From assembly GCA_027946365.1 (NCBI GenBank), contig JAPEUQ010000002.1, forward strand, positions 3,658,001 to 3,722,000: 64,000 bases of DNA, given 5' to 3'. The notes under the pieces are model-generated. The model was not told the origin of the DNA. It was given only the letters and a program-made list of their open reading frames with translations, and made no database searches. Of this stretch, positions 1 to 10,608 are shown in pieces. Source of the stretch: Kalmusia sp. IMI 367209 (Eukaryota > Ascomycota > Dothideomycetes > Pleosporales > Didymosphaeriaceae). A program made the position numbers and the translations under genes. Numbering within the stretch: position 1 is the stretch's first letter; the number at the start of each line of letters is the position of its first letter.

Positions 1-2582
1 TTGACGACTTGACTGTTGCAAATAAGAAGTTGAAGCAGAAACTGAAAAAGTACGAAAAGCTGCATGATGCTCACCTGCAAGATGAGAAACTGTTCGAAGT
101 GCGTTTCCATGGTCTTCCAGACCACAAGAAGAGAGAACTGGAGGACACATTGCGCAAGTTCGCCGCCGATCTCGACGACAGCCCAGGCAGAGAGTATCCC
201 GCCATATCTTCTCACCCTGCGCCATTCGATACGCAGAAAACCGCCTCTTCGCATGCTTCTCGCTTTGCCGAGTCCGGGTACGCATCCATGTCTGGCCATA
301 ATTCAAGCTCGCTGCCCTCGGTTCAACCATCAAACCCTGTGTCTAGCACTGACAAGGATCACCGGCGCATGACCAAGTCACAGTACAACCAACAGCAACA
401 GAGCATCCGATCGTACCTCCACGACATTCCTCACGGCTTGCTTCCCAAGAGTCACACGCAAATGTCCGACAAGTCGAAGAAGAAATTGGTAGTGCGTCGC
501 TTGGAACAGATTTTCGCTGGTAAGCGATCGGCGCCTGGTAACCATCCGCAACCAATGCAGCAGGAGGAAGTCGCCCAATCAGCCGCCATGGACGATCGCC
601 GCGCTAGAGAAGCCACCGGCCAACACTCCAAGATAGAGGGTAACCGAGAAGCACGTATCATGCCTGTGCGGGCCGAGGACGATGATATCACCGGACACTA
701 TGCCCAGGAAGCCTTGCAGAAGTTGCGCCCGACCCACTGTATCAACGAGCAAGACTTTGCAGGCTCTGGATCCCCCGACCAGCGACCTACGAGACCGTTG
801 GACTTGGATCCCTACCGGGCGCAAGTGCCGACCGAGAATATGGATTACATTCGACATCTCGGCTTTACCCCGCCAGACATGATGTCTGAGGACTCGCCAG
901 AAGAAGGTCACGGATGGCTGTATCTCAATCTCCTGATCAACATGGCTCAGCTCCACACGTTCAATGTTACTCCGGATTTCGTAAAGGAAGCCGTGACCGA
1001 GTACAGCTCGAAATTTGAGCTTTCCCATGACGGCCGAAAGATTCGCTGGAGAGGAGGTCACGATGCGACCATGAGTAGCACTGGCTCTAGCTCAGAATAC
1101 CAAGGAGATTCCCCCCACGACACCTCGGCACAGAGTACCTCATCTCTCAAGTATCTCAAGACAGGAGCAAGCGGAAGCACTGAATCTAGCATGGACCCGG
1201 AGCGAACGGCGAAACGGGTTGCTCGTGAGCAGAAAGAAAAGGAGAAGAACCGATTTACCTACACACCTTTGTTCTTCCACAAGGAGGATTCAGACGATGA
1301 GGCTGATTCCTATGGACTCGACGTCGGATCGTCGAGCAACTCGCCCTTGCAAGCGCAGCAAGCTGGTGACTCGTCTGGTTTCGGCAGTTCGGCTATGCGC
1401 AGCTCTTCGTCGAAGAGACGACGCAACGAAGGTCCCATGATTTTTTACAGCAAAGCAAAATTCTGTACCGATCTGACGGGCGACAGCCGTGGTATTGCGA
1501 GCCATGCTTCCGACTCCTACCAAAACATCACGAATCAGCCTATTGGACTTCCTCCCGTGCTCCGAGCCAACGCTCGCAAGGAGATTTCTGACATGGGAGA
1601 ACCCCGCGGCCCGCTCGACAATTACTCTCCGATGGATATTGATACGAAAATGAGCGGGTCGGCTTCTTCGAGCGGCGGAGAGGTAGGATTTTCACCAGAC
1701 GCCTTGGAGGACGACAACGGAACAGAGAGCCCCGACTTGGTCGAGTTTGAAGCGTCTGGACTAGGAGGAGTTCAGCCAGAGGACCATTTTTCTATTCGCG
1801 TCCGTCGCTCACAGTCGCAGACCACGCCAGGTAACGCCTCGTCTACACGACGAAGGTCACAGCTTTATCCGAAGAAGATTCTCGAAGCCCTCAACGAGCG
1901 ATCGTCCCCTGAACCTGAAGCTTCTTTCACTCCACGTCAGCAGCCTGTCATCAGAGAAGAAATCCTTTCCGCATCACGCAGAACTTTGCCAAATTCAACG
2001 CTTCCCCCTGCATCGTTCCTACCTTTCGACTCGACCTCATCTGGCGATGTTGATTCCGACCTTGAGTCCAACGTGTCATCGAACCCTTCGTCTACCAGCT
2101 CTTCGGATGATGATGGACCGACGACCGCGCTTCAGCTCCGCAACATCTCACCCATACACCAACCGCATTCCAACGGGTCAGAAGCAGACTCTTCCGACGA
2201 AGATGAAGAGGATGACAGCGAGTCCGATGATGGCTCAATCGATCTTCTTGCTACAGCCCGCCAGACGGATCCACACACTGTCTTCGCTTCTGAGCGCGAG
2301 TATGACGCTGCCATCGCCGAGCGTCTCGCCGAGGAAATTCCCGCAGGGAGCTCAGCTGCAACGGCAGGTGGTGGCAGCGGCTTTAACAGCCCGGCGAGTG
2401 CTATCGCACTTGGGCTAGCTGAGGAGGGAGAGCCGTCGAGCCCGAAGGGCAGACTCAACCGACAGAGCACCACGAGCGGTAGTCTTTCCTCGCGCGCAAA
2501 GTTGAAGCGCAACCGCACTCGCGAGACCATTGCCACTGCTCTGCAGGGCACCAAAGGTCACAAGAGCCAGAAGCTCGAGTAA
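1..2582 (+). CDS. frq: Frequency clock protein FRQ (3' part; 5' end outside window)
   Basis: Core negative element of the fungal circadian oscillator; FRQ binds FRH and casein kinase 1 and inhibits the White Collar complex. The frame is open from base 3, and 859 residues are visible to the TAA at 2580-2582. The window opens inside the N-terminal coiled coil (DDLTVANKKLKQKLKKYEK), followed by the family segments FEVRFHGLPDHKKRELE and SSHASRFAESGYASMSG. Visible residues about 265-360 hold the block around VPTENMDYIRHLGF and KIRWRGG, which corresponds to the CK1-binding region. Residues about 475-495 (IFYSKAKFCTDLTGD) are also characteristic. The C-terminal third is Ser/Asp/Glu rich and PEST-like, ending near EEIPAGSSAATAGGG. 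Neurospora FRQ is near 990 residues, so roughly 130 are missing at the left. No intron is seen in this part. Family recognition is from conserved motifs and is strong. Confidence 0.95.
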   Translation, partial: DDLTVANKKLKQKLKKYEKLHDAHLQDEKLFEVRFHGLPDHKKRELEDTLRKFAADLDDSPGREYPAISSHPAPFDTQKTASSHASRFAESGYASMSGHNSSSLPSVQPSNPVSSTDKDHRRMTKSQYNQQQQSIRSYLHDIPHGLLPKSHTQMSDKSKKKLVVRRLEQIFAGKRSAPGNHPQPMQQEEVAQSAAMDDRRAREATGQHSKIEGNREARIMPVRAEDDDITGHYAQEALQKLRPTHCINEQDFAGSGSPDQRPTRPLDLDPYRAQVPTENMDYIRHLGFTPPDMMSEDSPEEGHGWLYLNLLINMAQLHTFNVTPDFVKEAVTEYSSKFELSHDGRKIRWRGGHDATMSSTGSSSEYQGDSPHDTSAQSTSSLKYLKTGASGSTESSMDPERTAKRVAREQKEKEKNRFTYTPLFFHKEDSDDEADSYGLDVGSSSNSPLQAQQAGDSSGFGSSAMRSSSSKRRRNEGPMIFYSKAKFCTDLTGDSRGIASHASDSYQNITNQPIGLPPVLRANARKEISDMGEPRGPLDNYSPMDIDTKMSGSASSSGGEVGFSPDALEDDNGTESPDLVEFEASGLGGVQPEDHFSIRVRRSQSQTTPGNASSTRRRSQLYPKKILEALNERSSPEPEASFTPRQQPVIREEILSASRRTLPNSTLPPASFLPFDSTSSGDVDSDLESNVSSNPSSTSSSDDDGPTTALQLRNISPIHQPHSNGSEADSSDEDEEDDSESDDGSIDLLATARQTDPHTVFASEREYDAAIAERLAEEIPAGSSAATAGGGSGFNSPASAIALGLAEEGEPSSPKGRLNRQSTTSGSLSSRAKLKRNRTRETIATALQGTKGHKSQKLE

Positions 2583-3023
2583 AACGTACACACATTTTGT
2601 TTCCCACTAAGCATATAGACGCTCTTGTCGTCACACACTGCAGCACACAGGCGCTCAAGTCGCCACATTGGACTCACAAACGGGCGGTTATGATACCCAT
2701 GATGAGGCACGGGAATGTACACGGATAGCATGGAGGATGTATTCAGCATTGGGATACGCATCTCCTCGGCACAGGACAGCATGAATGGTGTTTGTGAAGA
2801 CGGGCCCTTGAACTTGTTTGCGCATTCTGATCGGCGTTGTTTCACCTCTCAAATTTGATACCCCTTCTTCTCCAACGCGGCGCTTAGTTCTTGGTCGACT
2901 CTGGTTGGAAGTGGAAGGGAGGAACAGTGGACCATGGGATAGCGTAGTAGATAGCACGGTGACGAAAATGGAAATCAGACGGCGAGATTCTTATCAACAT
3001 CTCCTTCCCTCCCTGATGCGTGA
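2583..3023. other. Intergenic, frq 3' side
   Basis: About 440 bases between the frq stop and the stop of the convergent small gene. Short reading frames on both strands have no recognisable similarity. It presumably holds the two 3' UTRs. No structured element was seen. Confidence 0.5.
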
Positions 3024-3842
3024 CTATCCTGCACACCATTTTCTTCGCTCAATTGGATCGTGCCGCAGCTTTCTGGATCGCTCCTCACGACTTGTCTCTC
3101 GAAGGCCCATCAGCACCTGCGGGCTCTCAATCAGTCCTACCCTAAAAACACAAGTGCTGCATTCATCAACGTGATATATATACATACTCGAACTGCTCAG
3201 GCCGACCTGGGGCGTTTGCGCCGTCCGGCCCACGTCTTCAGATAACTCCGCTCGCTTCTCCCGCGACGCTGCGTCGTGCTGGGGAGCGGAAGCCTGCGCC
3301 TGCGCCTGCGCCTGAGCCTGCTCCTGCGCCTGCGCCTGAGCCTGCTCCTGTGCCTGCGGTTGCGCCGACTGCGAGAACGAGTGCAGGCGTTGGAACACCT
3401 GCATGTCGGTGTGGTACATGTCTGCAACTCTAGCTGCGTGTCTCCGCGATGAAAGGTAGACTTGACCGTGGTTAAGCTAAACAAAGCAAAGATGGTGCTG
3501 GATGGGAATGTATGTTGAGCAAAGTTGGGTGGAGGGAAGCTGGGGATATGTCATTGCGGGTGGGGAGGGGCTAGTGGGCTTGTCTGGCATTGGCGGTTTG
3601 GGATCGGCGCGGGATGGGAGCGTGGAGAGTGTGGTTTCCAGGTTTTTTGCTGGGCGGAGGATGGGGTGGAGTGTGGTGTGGTGTGGTGTGGGTGGGTGGG
3701 TTGCAAGCATTACCTCATTAGGGCCGCAGATGGGGTCGGGTAGTCGGCATGAGATTTGTGGAACGGATGCTGTATAACCTCCCTTTGTTGTTGTATACAC
3801 TCCGAGAAGTCCAACTATGCTGTTGATTTTGCGTTTAGCCAT
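3024..3842 (-). CDS. Small protein with Gln-Ala repeat, unknown function
   Basis: Not recognised. Model: exon 1 is 3842-3714, starting MAKRKINSIVGLLG; the intron is 3713-3477 (donor GTAATG, acceptor TTTAG, 237 bases); exon 2 is 3476-3024. This gives 193 residues with phase 0 on both sides. The second exon begins LNHGQVYLSSRRHAARVADM, then MYHTDMQVFQRLHSFSQS, then a run of alternating Gln/Ala with occasional Glu, and ends without a recognisable domain. The joined frame looks protein-like around the splice, and base use differs from the surrounding intergenic DNA. The intron is long for this genome, and a further 3' intron cannot be excluded. The gene is convergent with frq. Confidence 0.4.
3291..3361. 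repeat. Hexanucleotide-type tandem repeat (GCGCCT units)
   Basis: About 70 bases of GCGCCT-like units with GAGCCT and CTCCTG variants, forming higher-order copies. On the minus strand it encodes the Gln-Ala run (CAGGCG codons, with GAG at intervals) of the small gene that spans it. Such repeats are prone to length change. Confidence 0.8.
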
Positions 3843-3898
3843 GTTCCACATGTCGGACTGTGCGGCTATCTTGATGGGATGGCGCAACGTTCATACTT

Positions 3899-5160
3899 CT
3901 ACTTCCACGTGACACTCCACGTCTTCTCGCCCTTCCGGAACGGCACGACTCTCACGCTCACTCCGTCTTTCTCAAGAACACTTACAACCGTCTCCTTCTC
4001 CTTCCGCAGCACAATCCGCTCCCCACGCCCATCCTCCACCCCGTAGAATTGCCTCCCCCAGCCCCGAAGAACCCTTCAAGCCCCTCCTGCGAGACGTCGC
4101 TCTCGCTCACAACACCCCTTTCCATCCCCTTCTGCAACGCGTCAAGCACATACCCGACCGCATACGGCTGCGTGAACACGCCCGCGGCGACCTTGTCCTC
4201 GCCCCTCTTCTTGCCCTGATCATGGGGCGCTGAGTCCGTGCCGAGGAAGAACCTGCCTTTGCTAGAGACGACGGCCTTGAGCAGGGCGTCACGGTCCTCG
4301 GGCGTCTTCGCGACAGGCTTGCAGAAGCAGAAGGGGTCGCCGGCCCAGTCGTCGATGACGAGCGAGAGGTGGTGCGCGGTGATTGTGCCCGCGACCGTAG
4401 GGCCGCAGGCGCGCACAGCAGCAAGGGCGGCGGCCGTGCTGCAGTGCTCCAGGATGATGCGCAGACTGGGAAACTTGTCGTGCAACGCCTTCAGCGTGGG
4501 GAGAAAGGCCGGCTCGGCGTTGAGGATGGTAATCGCGGGGCTATCCTTTGTCGCGGAAGAGTGCGCATGGGAAGGCGTTGAGGGGACTTCGCCGTGCAGG
4601 TTGAGGATCATGTTTTGCTTTTCCATTTCGGCGAAGACGGGATAGAAGGTCTCGTAGTCGATGACCCCGGATGAGGAGTTCTGTGCCTAAGCTTAGGGGG
4701 CGGATTGTGGTAAGAGGGGAGGTACTTGCGGTTGTTACGCCCGCTGGGTACGACTTGACGCCTGTGATGCCTGCCTGCTTCGCCTCGCGGATTACTTCGG
4801 GCGTGATCGACTCGTGTAGATACAATGACATAAGATAATCGACATTTGGCTCGATTGCTTTCAGTCGGTCACGGTATTCAAGACATTGCTGTACTGTGGT
4901 GATAGGTGGGACCAGATTTGGCTGGGAGCAGATGTCAATGCTGTTCTTCACAAACTATACTGCAGCAAAGGAGTGTATGAAACAGTGATGAAGGTGGAGT
5001 ATGCGGGGAAGCGAAGTGGTCATACCATAACATACACCTGATTTACACCACCCTGCCGAATGGTGGGCGTAACCAACTGCGACATCTCACCATCTCTCAG
5101 GTGGACATGCGCATCGAACGCCGCGGGCAATTCAATCTCCTCTATCTTGGTGAACTCCAT
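3899..5160 (-). CDS. URA4: Dihydroorotase (frameshift near C-terminus)
   Basis: Converts N-carbamoyl-aspartate to dihydroorotate in cytosolic de novo pyrimidine synthesis. Exon 1 is 5160-5026, intron 5025-4922 (GT-AG), exon 2 is 4921-4730, intron 4729-4681 (GC-AG), and exon 3 starts at 4680; all junctions are phase 0. Metal and active-site residues are visible: the HVH pair at 18 and 20 (DAHVHLRDG), the Lys to be carboxylated at 101 (GVKSYPAG), His138 (NLHGE), His188 (LEHCS) and Asp258 (FLGTDSAPH). The open frame ends early at 3982, but the family C-terminus (QFYGVEDGRGERIVLR, then VVPFRKGEKTWSVTWK) follows in another frame, with its stop at 3899-3901. The switch point is the C5 run at 4055-4059, where one base appears to be missing. 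The implied length is about 370, close to yeast Ura4 (364). The whole 1-258 core is intact, so a sequence error is likelier than a dead gene. Confidence 0.93.
4681..4729 (-). other. GC-AG intron in dihydroorotase gene
   Basis: A 49-base intron with donor ACC|GCAAGT and acceptor CACAG|AAC. Only this junction gives the conserved SYPAGVTTNSSSGV run in frame. The nearby GT at GCAA|GTACC gives the wrong phase with every acceptor tested. GC-AG introns are a known minor class with an otherwise strong donor consensus, as here. Confidence 0.85.
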
Positions 5161-5419
5161 CTTTGGGACGTGCGGTGCTGTTGCGGCTAAGTCACATAGC
5201 TCGAATACTTTTTATGGTGGGCTATTTTGATGCATCTGCGCTAAACTCAAACAGGATAGTCACGGTCAAAAGCATTAGAAGACCATCTCAGCTATTGGCT
5301 AATGCGTTGGTATATTGCAACGTTGTTTGGAAAGTTTTTTGTTTATAAAAGTCAAAATTATTTCGTTGGTTAGTTTTAAGCATTTGCCACTGTATCTGTA
5401 AATGCAACCCATCCTCTCG

Positions 5420-8400
5420 TTAAGCATATCGTCTTCGACGAGTGTGCTCCAACGCTTCAGCTTTCGATCTATTGTCTTTCCCACCGGTCTTATTCCTTGC
5501 TTGGGGAATGTGTTCTACACTCATGCCTGAGTGGCGAATCATGCGAAACGGCTGGTCTGTGGCGTTACCTTCTCGATCTGCGTCTGCATATGCAGATAAC
5601 GTGGGATTCGGTGCTCGCGGGTTTCTGTTCGCCTGTATTGATTCTTCGGCTCCTTTTGTACGTTTATGTGCGCCTTCCTTGGGACGACTATACGATTGCT
5701 CCCCGCTATCCTCATTATCGGCTTCATGAGAACGCTTCGCTTGTATAAGAAATCGTGGTGTGTCTACTGTAAGGGGTTTGCGTTCGCTGGATACTTGAGG
5801 TTTCGGTATCGAATGCTTTATTTCTGTGGCGACTGAGATAGGGACGAGCGATGGAATTGCCGACACGCTTTTCGAAAAACGTCTCATGAAATTGTTGGGG
5901 CCTACCGCAACAAGCGGTGCGGTACAAGCATCAGCGTCCGTCATGGAATAGTCGCCTGTAGCGTCAACAATGACCTCTGCTTGGAGCCCAAGCTCGATGG
6001 TAGCCTGAGGTTGGGCTCGTGCCTCAAATGCTTGGGTAATATTCGACGAATCTATATTCGCGTGTCTCTTCCTGGCTCTGAGGACTGAACCTTGGTCATC
6101 TTCATCGCCCCCTTCATTACCGACACTCACAGAACTGGGGGATTTCCTGCAGTCTCTGCTTAAGAGCTCCATTTTTCCGCGGGCCTTTTCTCGAATACTA
6201 GGCCTTGACGGAGCCACTCTCAGTCCAGTAGCCGGTTGAGTGCGATTGATGCCAATAGTAGAGTCCATGGTTTTATCCTCCTCGATATCGGTGTGGACAG
6301 GCGTGGCAGGCAGATTAGCAACCTCCTCTTGAGCAGTGAAGCTAATTTCAACGACAGAATTCTTTTTGACACTGATCTTTATGTCTTTGCTCTGGTTCTG
6401 GTCCACAGCTCTCCCAAGAACTAAACCAAGTTGTTCCGCTAAGCGCCTATCAACTGCATTACCAGCCATTGTAAATTGATCATTGATGTTCCCTATAAGG
6501 ACTTCATGTTCGGGAATCCCCTGTGCAATCCGTGCCTCCTCGAGGCTTATGCAGCGATTTTGCTCCCAGTGTACGAACGGTCCCGAACGAGAATCATGAG
6601 GCGAAGGTGCCGTGACGATTGTGCCGATGAGACCATCCTTGTCGATGCGTCTATAAGACTTATTGCCAACCTCGCTCTTTGTCTCATAGAGATATTTGGG
6701 GATCGTCCCATGGTTGATGGCATATTGAAGTCCCACGCCAGGTGGGAATGTAGGGACACAAGCCATGATCCGTCGCTCCTTGATGTTAGGTCGTAAGCGC
6801 AGACGATGGTCTGGATATCGGATGCAAGGATGTCTGACACCGCAGCCAATATTAGGTAGATGACCTAAAGTTTGCTCCGGTCTAACATGTTTGAACGGTG
6901 TGAGCTGTTCATTCCGTGCCCCGTATTTATGTCCGTTGAGAAGCTTTCCAACGCTCTTGTTCTTGAACCCTTCCAGATCACTGTGGGTCAATCTTGGAGG
7001 AACGATTGGAACTCGGGTCGGCGCGGCGATCGCAAGAATGAGTCTGCTACGATGCTGCGAGCTACCGTAATTCCAAGAGCTCATGATGAACTGCTGAGTT
7101 TGGTAGCCCATGGCTACTAGACATCCGACCAATTGTGATAAGACTAATTCCTCCTCAAACCCTGTCCGTGCGCAACCCATGTTGACCACATTCTCGAGGA
7201 AGGCATATTCGGGTCGGTAAACGTCCACGAATGAGGCGAAAGTCGTTACATGAGAGGCGTTACGTAAGGATTTCTCACTTAGCCAGTCTTGTTGAAGCTT
7301 CGAAAATCCCGGACAAGGACTCCCAGCAGCAATTGTACCCACGTCTCCAATTTTTGCAATCAGACGCATGTTCTCTGGTGAAGGCGAATCACCTGAAAGT
7401 AAAGCGTGTAGATAGTCGTCCACGGAACCATGCCACAGCTTCAACTCCTCTGGATTCTCAGCGTTGGCGCGCAAGGTCTGTATAGCACGACCGTTCATGT
7501 CAATAAACGTATGAAATTTAACGGCGCCACCTGCTTCTAATCCCTTATCCAGGTTACCTAATCCGCTAAACAGGCTTAGCCCAGGTAGCTTCGGCGAGCT
7601 ACTTGATGCATAATCTGGTCCTTCGTGGAAGAACCGGGGAAGGAATGTGAGACCTTGAAGCTGACATTGCCCATTTAGATTGAGCATTCGCGTAGAAAGT
7701 ACCCAATAGTCGCCAGCCCCTCCTCGATTGTATGGGAATGGTATTCTAGATGCCGCTACGTCTTGATGCGTGAAAAAGCGCACGAAGCAATTTCCTTGGA
7801 TTCTCTCATAAGGCACAGCCATCAACTCGTCTGTCCAAGCTATTTCATTGGCCGCAACAAGGCGCTGGGGTAGATTGCAGACCGTATCTGTTAATTTGTT
7901 TAATCGTTGCAATCGCCGCACGGTAAGTTTTCGCTCAATAGTGTCAATGTCTTCCACAACCACAGGTTCCAGAACGTTCTTCTCGCCAAGGTACACTGTA
8001 TCCCCACGGCGACAAGTGTCCATTTTAGAGACCCCGGGACTTGACTCGTGGCAATCGCAGCTGAAATCGGCGGGTTTCATCGTGATGAACGAGCTGGTCT
8101 CCGTAACCCATTTTTGTCGCACTAAGAAGTCTTTATCAGTATCGAAACTTTGCGAGAACCATCTCACAGTATACTGTCCGATTATATCAGTAGATAAAAG
8201 CACTGGATCTTGGCAATTACAGTTGTCCGACATGAAAAGCTCGTTAACGACAGGGTAATCGGTTGTACTGATGGTGGTGTCTTCTGGTCGATACAACCAA
8301 ATCACGTATAATCTTTGACGATCTTGTCTGGTAGACTCGACACGTTGGACGTATCCGAACCATTCGCGGATGACGGCTTTATCCTTTGCCGTTTTGCGCC

Positions 8401-9601
8401 ACATTTCGTTTTCCCGCTCATTCGGTGAGATGGACACTACATCCCCCACCTTGAACCTGGCACCTGCGCCCTGACGTTGCTGACTACCTAGAAGCCTAGT
8501 AGATGATAGGGTGGAAGGCATTTCTGAAGGTAGCCCGAGGACTCTAGTCCTTTGTTCGCGGAGCTGTCGGACAGTGTCAGAAGGCTGCACCTCCATAAGC
8601 TGTCCTGCGAAGTACCTGTTCTTGAAGCATTTGTAGACGTGTGGAGTGGCGACTGTTTTGTCACACAAAGGTTCAATCATGCTTGCATCATTTCTTGCGC
8701 ATTCGTCCCAGAAAGGATAATCCAGGATGTTCTTGTTCACATACGAATCGTTGGCCAGACATGAAGCTTCCGACCATAAGTAACCGACGTGGGCGTGTAC
8801 GGATTTTCGATAATCGGGCGATCCATGAACCTGGCACCATTTGCTGAGATCTGCATTGTTGGAGAAGCGTGATTCCAGCCAAATTTTGAATTCTTGGCGA
8901 AAGTGGATCAAGCCAATATTATCGTGTTCCTCCATAAAGTCCATGACATGTTTTCCTAAGGTTGCGACCCATTGAAAGGCATCTTGGAAATCTTGATAAT
9001 GGCGACTGGGAGCTCCCAGCTTGTACCATATATCATAACGTTTGTCTTGGCTAGCATTTGGGGAAACAACGTATATTATAGCGTTAGGATCGTGATCGTC
9101 GCCGTATCCTTCGATAGAGTAATTCTTGACGGATACGCTTTGAACATAGTGTCGCATGGATCCGAAAGATAGTACACCATTGAACTGCAGCCTTTTGCCA
9201 GACACATCCATATGGTCCAGGGAGTGTAATTCGCAGAAAAAATTTGATTCGGCGACATTGTATATTTCATAGTCGTTTAATTCTACGCAAAGTGGAATCT
9301 TTTCTCTCTGTTTGCCATCCCATGCAGGCGTTTCGGGTGGGTGGGTGTTCCACTCGGCCTACTACGGTCAGTAGGCGGTTTGACAGTGCTAAGACGGGCC
9401 AGAAGTGGCACTTACTTTGAACGACTCTATTGCTTTTGGCTCCGGTGTGGCGGGCAAGGTGTGCCTCCAGCTTGTATCCAAGTGTCTTGGGAAATGTCCC
9501 TCGTCTGTCCAAGCTTGTGTAGTAGAAGAAGACTTCCTAATCACTACCGATGGGCTTCTCGGTCGAGATTTGTTCCCGCGGCGAGGAGATGCAGTCGGCA
9601 T
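5420..9601 (-). CDS. dim-2: DNA (cytosine-5) methyltransferase, DIM-2 type
   Basis: Nuclear enzyme that methylates cytosine in repeats and RIP-mutated DNA; in Neurospora it acts downstream of H3K9 methylation and HP1. Exon 1 is 9601-9416 (62 codons), intron 9415-9359 (57 bases), exon 2 is 9358-5420, giving 1374 residues (Neurospora DIM-2 is about 1450). The start is the first ATG of the frame that splices in phase. Residues about 65-360 match the DIM-2 N-terminal region, a BAH-like domain lies at about 363-520 (FKVGDVVSIS), and the catalytic domain starts near 650. Motif I is LFSGLGNLDKGLEAGG, motif IV AGSPCPGFS with catalytic Cys744, motif VI LENVVNM, motif VIII QHRSRL and motif X GNAVDRRLAEQLG. 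Motif IV reads PCP rather than the usual PCQ. A disordered tail of about 330 residues rich in Ser, Arg and Lys follows. The frame is intact. Confidence 0.93.
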
Positions 9602-10608
9602 GGAGGAAAGAGAGCCTTGCGTCGTTGCTCTTCGAACGGGTGCCGAATTTTGAATGTAGAAAGCGAGCGAAATCGACGTAAACTCGAAAACTCTGGTGCG
9701 GGTCGTAAAAAACAGTCAAGGGCAGTGGAGTTGTGCAAGCCATGAGACGCGTCACGGTGAAGTAAAACTCGCTTTCAAACGATTCACCTAAACGTCCCGA
9801 ACCTTTCACACAAATAAGCAAAGTCAACAAACAGCAAGTAACGCTCACCGTGCGACAGCTAATGAGCAATAGGTCCTTAGCAGAGATTAACAATCGCGTA
9901 AGTATTCAACAAAAATAAATTGAATGGCGAAGAGCGACGGGTTGGCATGCGACAGAAATGCGTAATAGTGATAGATAGCGACATCTTCGTGGTGGGAAAG
10001 CGCGTTCGCTATGCGCCATCTAGGTGAGGACAAGGACCACATTGCCGCCAGGCTATTTTGGGAAGCGCCCAACGGTTGCTACGAGGCTATTATTTAGACT
10101 GACTAACACAATAAATATCGAATGCCGTCCTTCTGGAGGTGCGTTGGAGGATGAATACCCGGCAAAAAGAGTGCTGATGTCTATCGTTGTCGGACAATCA
10201 AGCTGAAATGGTGAGAGAGCGGGGGCGCTTGGAAATCGCGAGCCCACATGGTTCATCCTGGGCAGAACAACAAGTACCTCAATTGATGGCTACAGATTTG
10301 GTGAAGATCCATGTAAACTCATGCATAAAGAGGTAAAAGTAAACGTGAGAGCTCAACGAATAGCATAGCAGTCAGGAGTAGAGACGAGGATAGTGCAAGG
10401 CTACCTATGGCAAAAGGACCGAACATGTTTGTCACAAAGTATCATACTCTTTCAAAGTATATAGAATGACTTGACCCCAAATCTAGCTTTGGAAGGTGCG
10501 TCTTGATCGTTCACTTTTGCCGCCCGAGAGATGCCCATATCTATATCGCTCAATCAAAACGAGGCACATGTAAACTATACAATCGAAGAAGCCCACCATT
10601 TCCTGCCC
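9602..10608. other. Intergenic between dim-2 start and DUF3431 gene stop
   Basis: About 1 kb holding the promoter and leader of dim-2 and the 3' end of the next minus-strand gene. The short frames present (up to 118 codons) lack any family signature. Nothing structured was seen. Confidence 0.5.

Noticed and set aside
579..1061. A 160-codon frame antisense to frq, considered as a qrf-like antisense gene
   Set aside because: It is a shadow of the frq frame with no family similarity; antisense transcription at frq is known in Neurospora, but cannot be judged from sequence alone.
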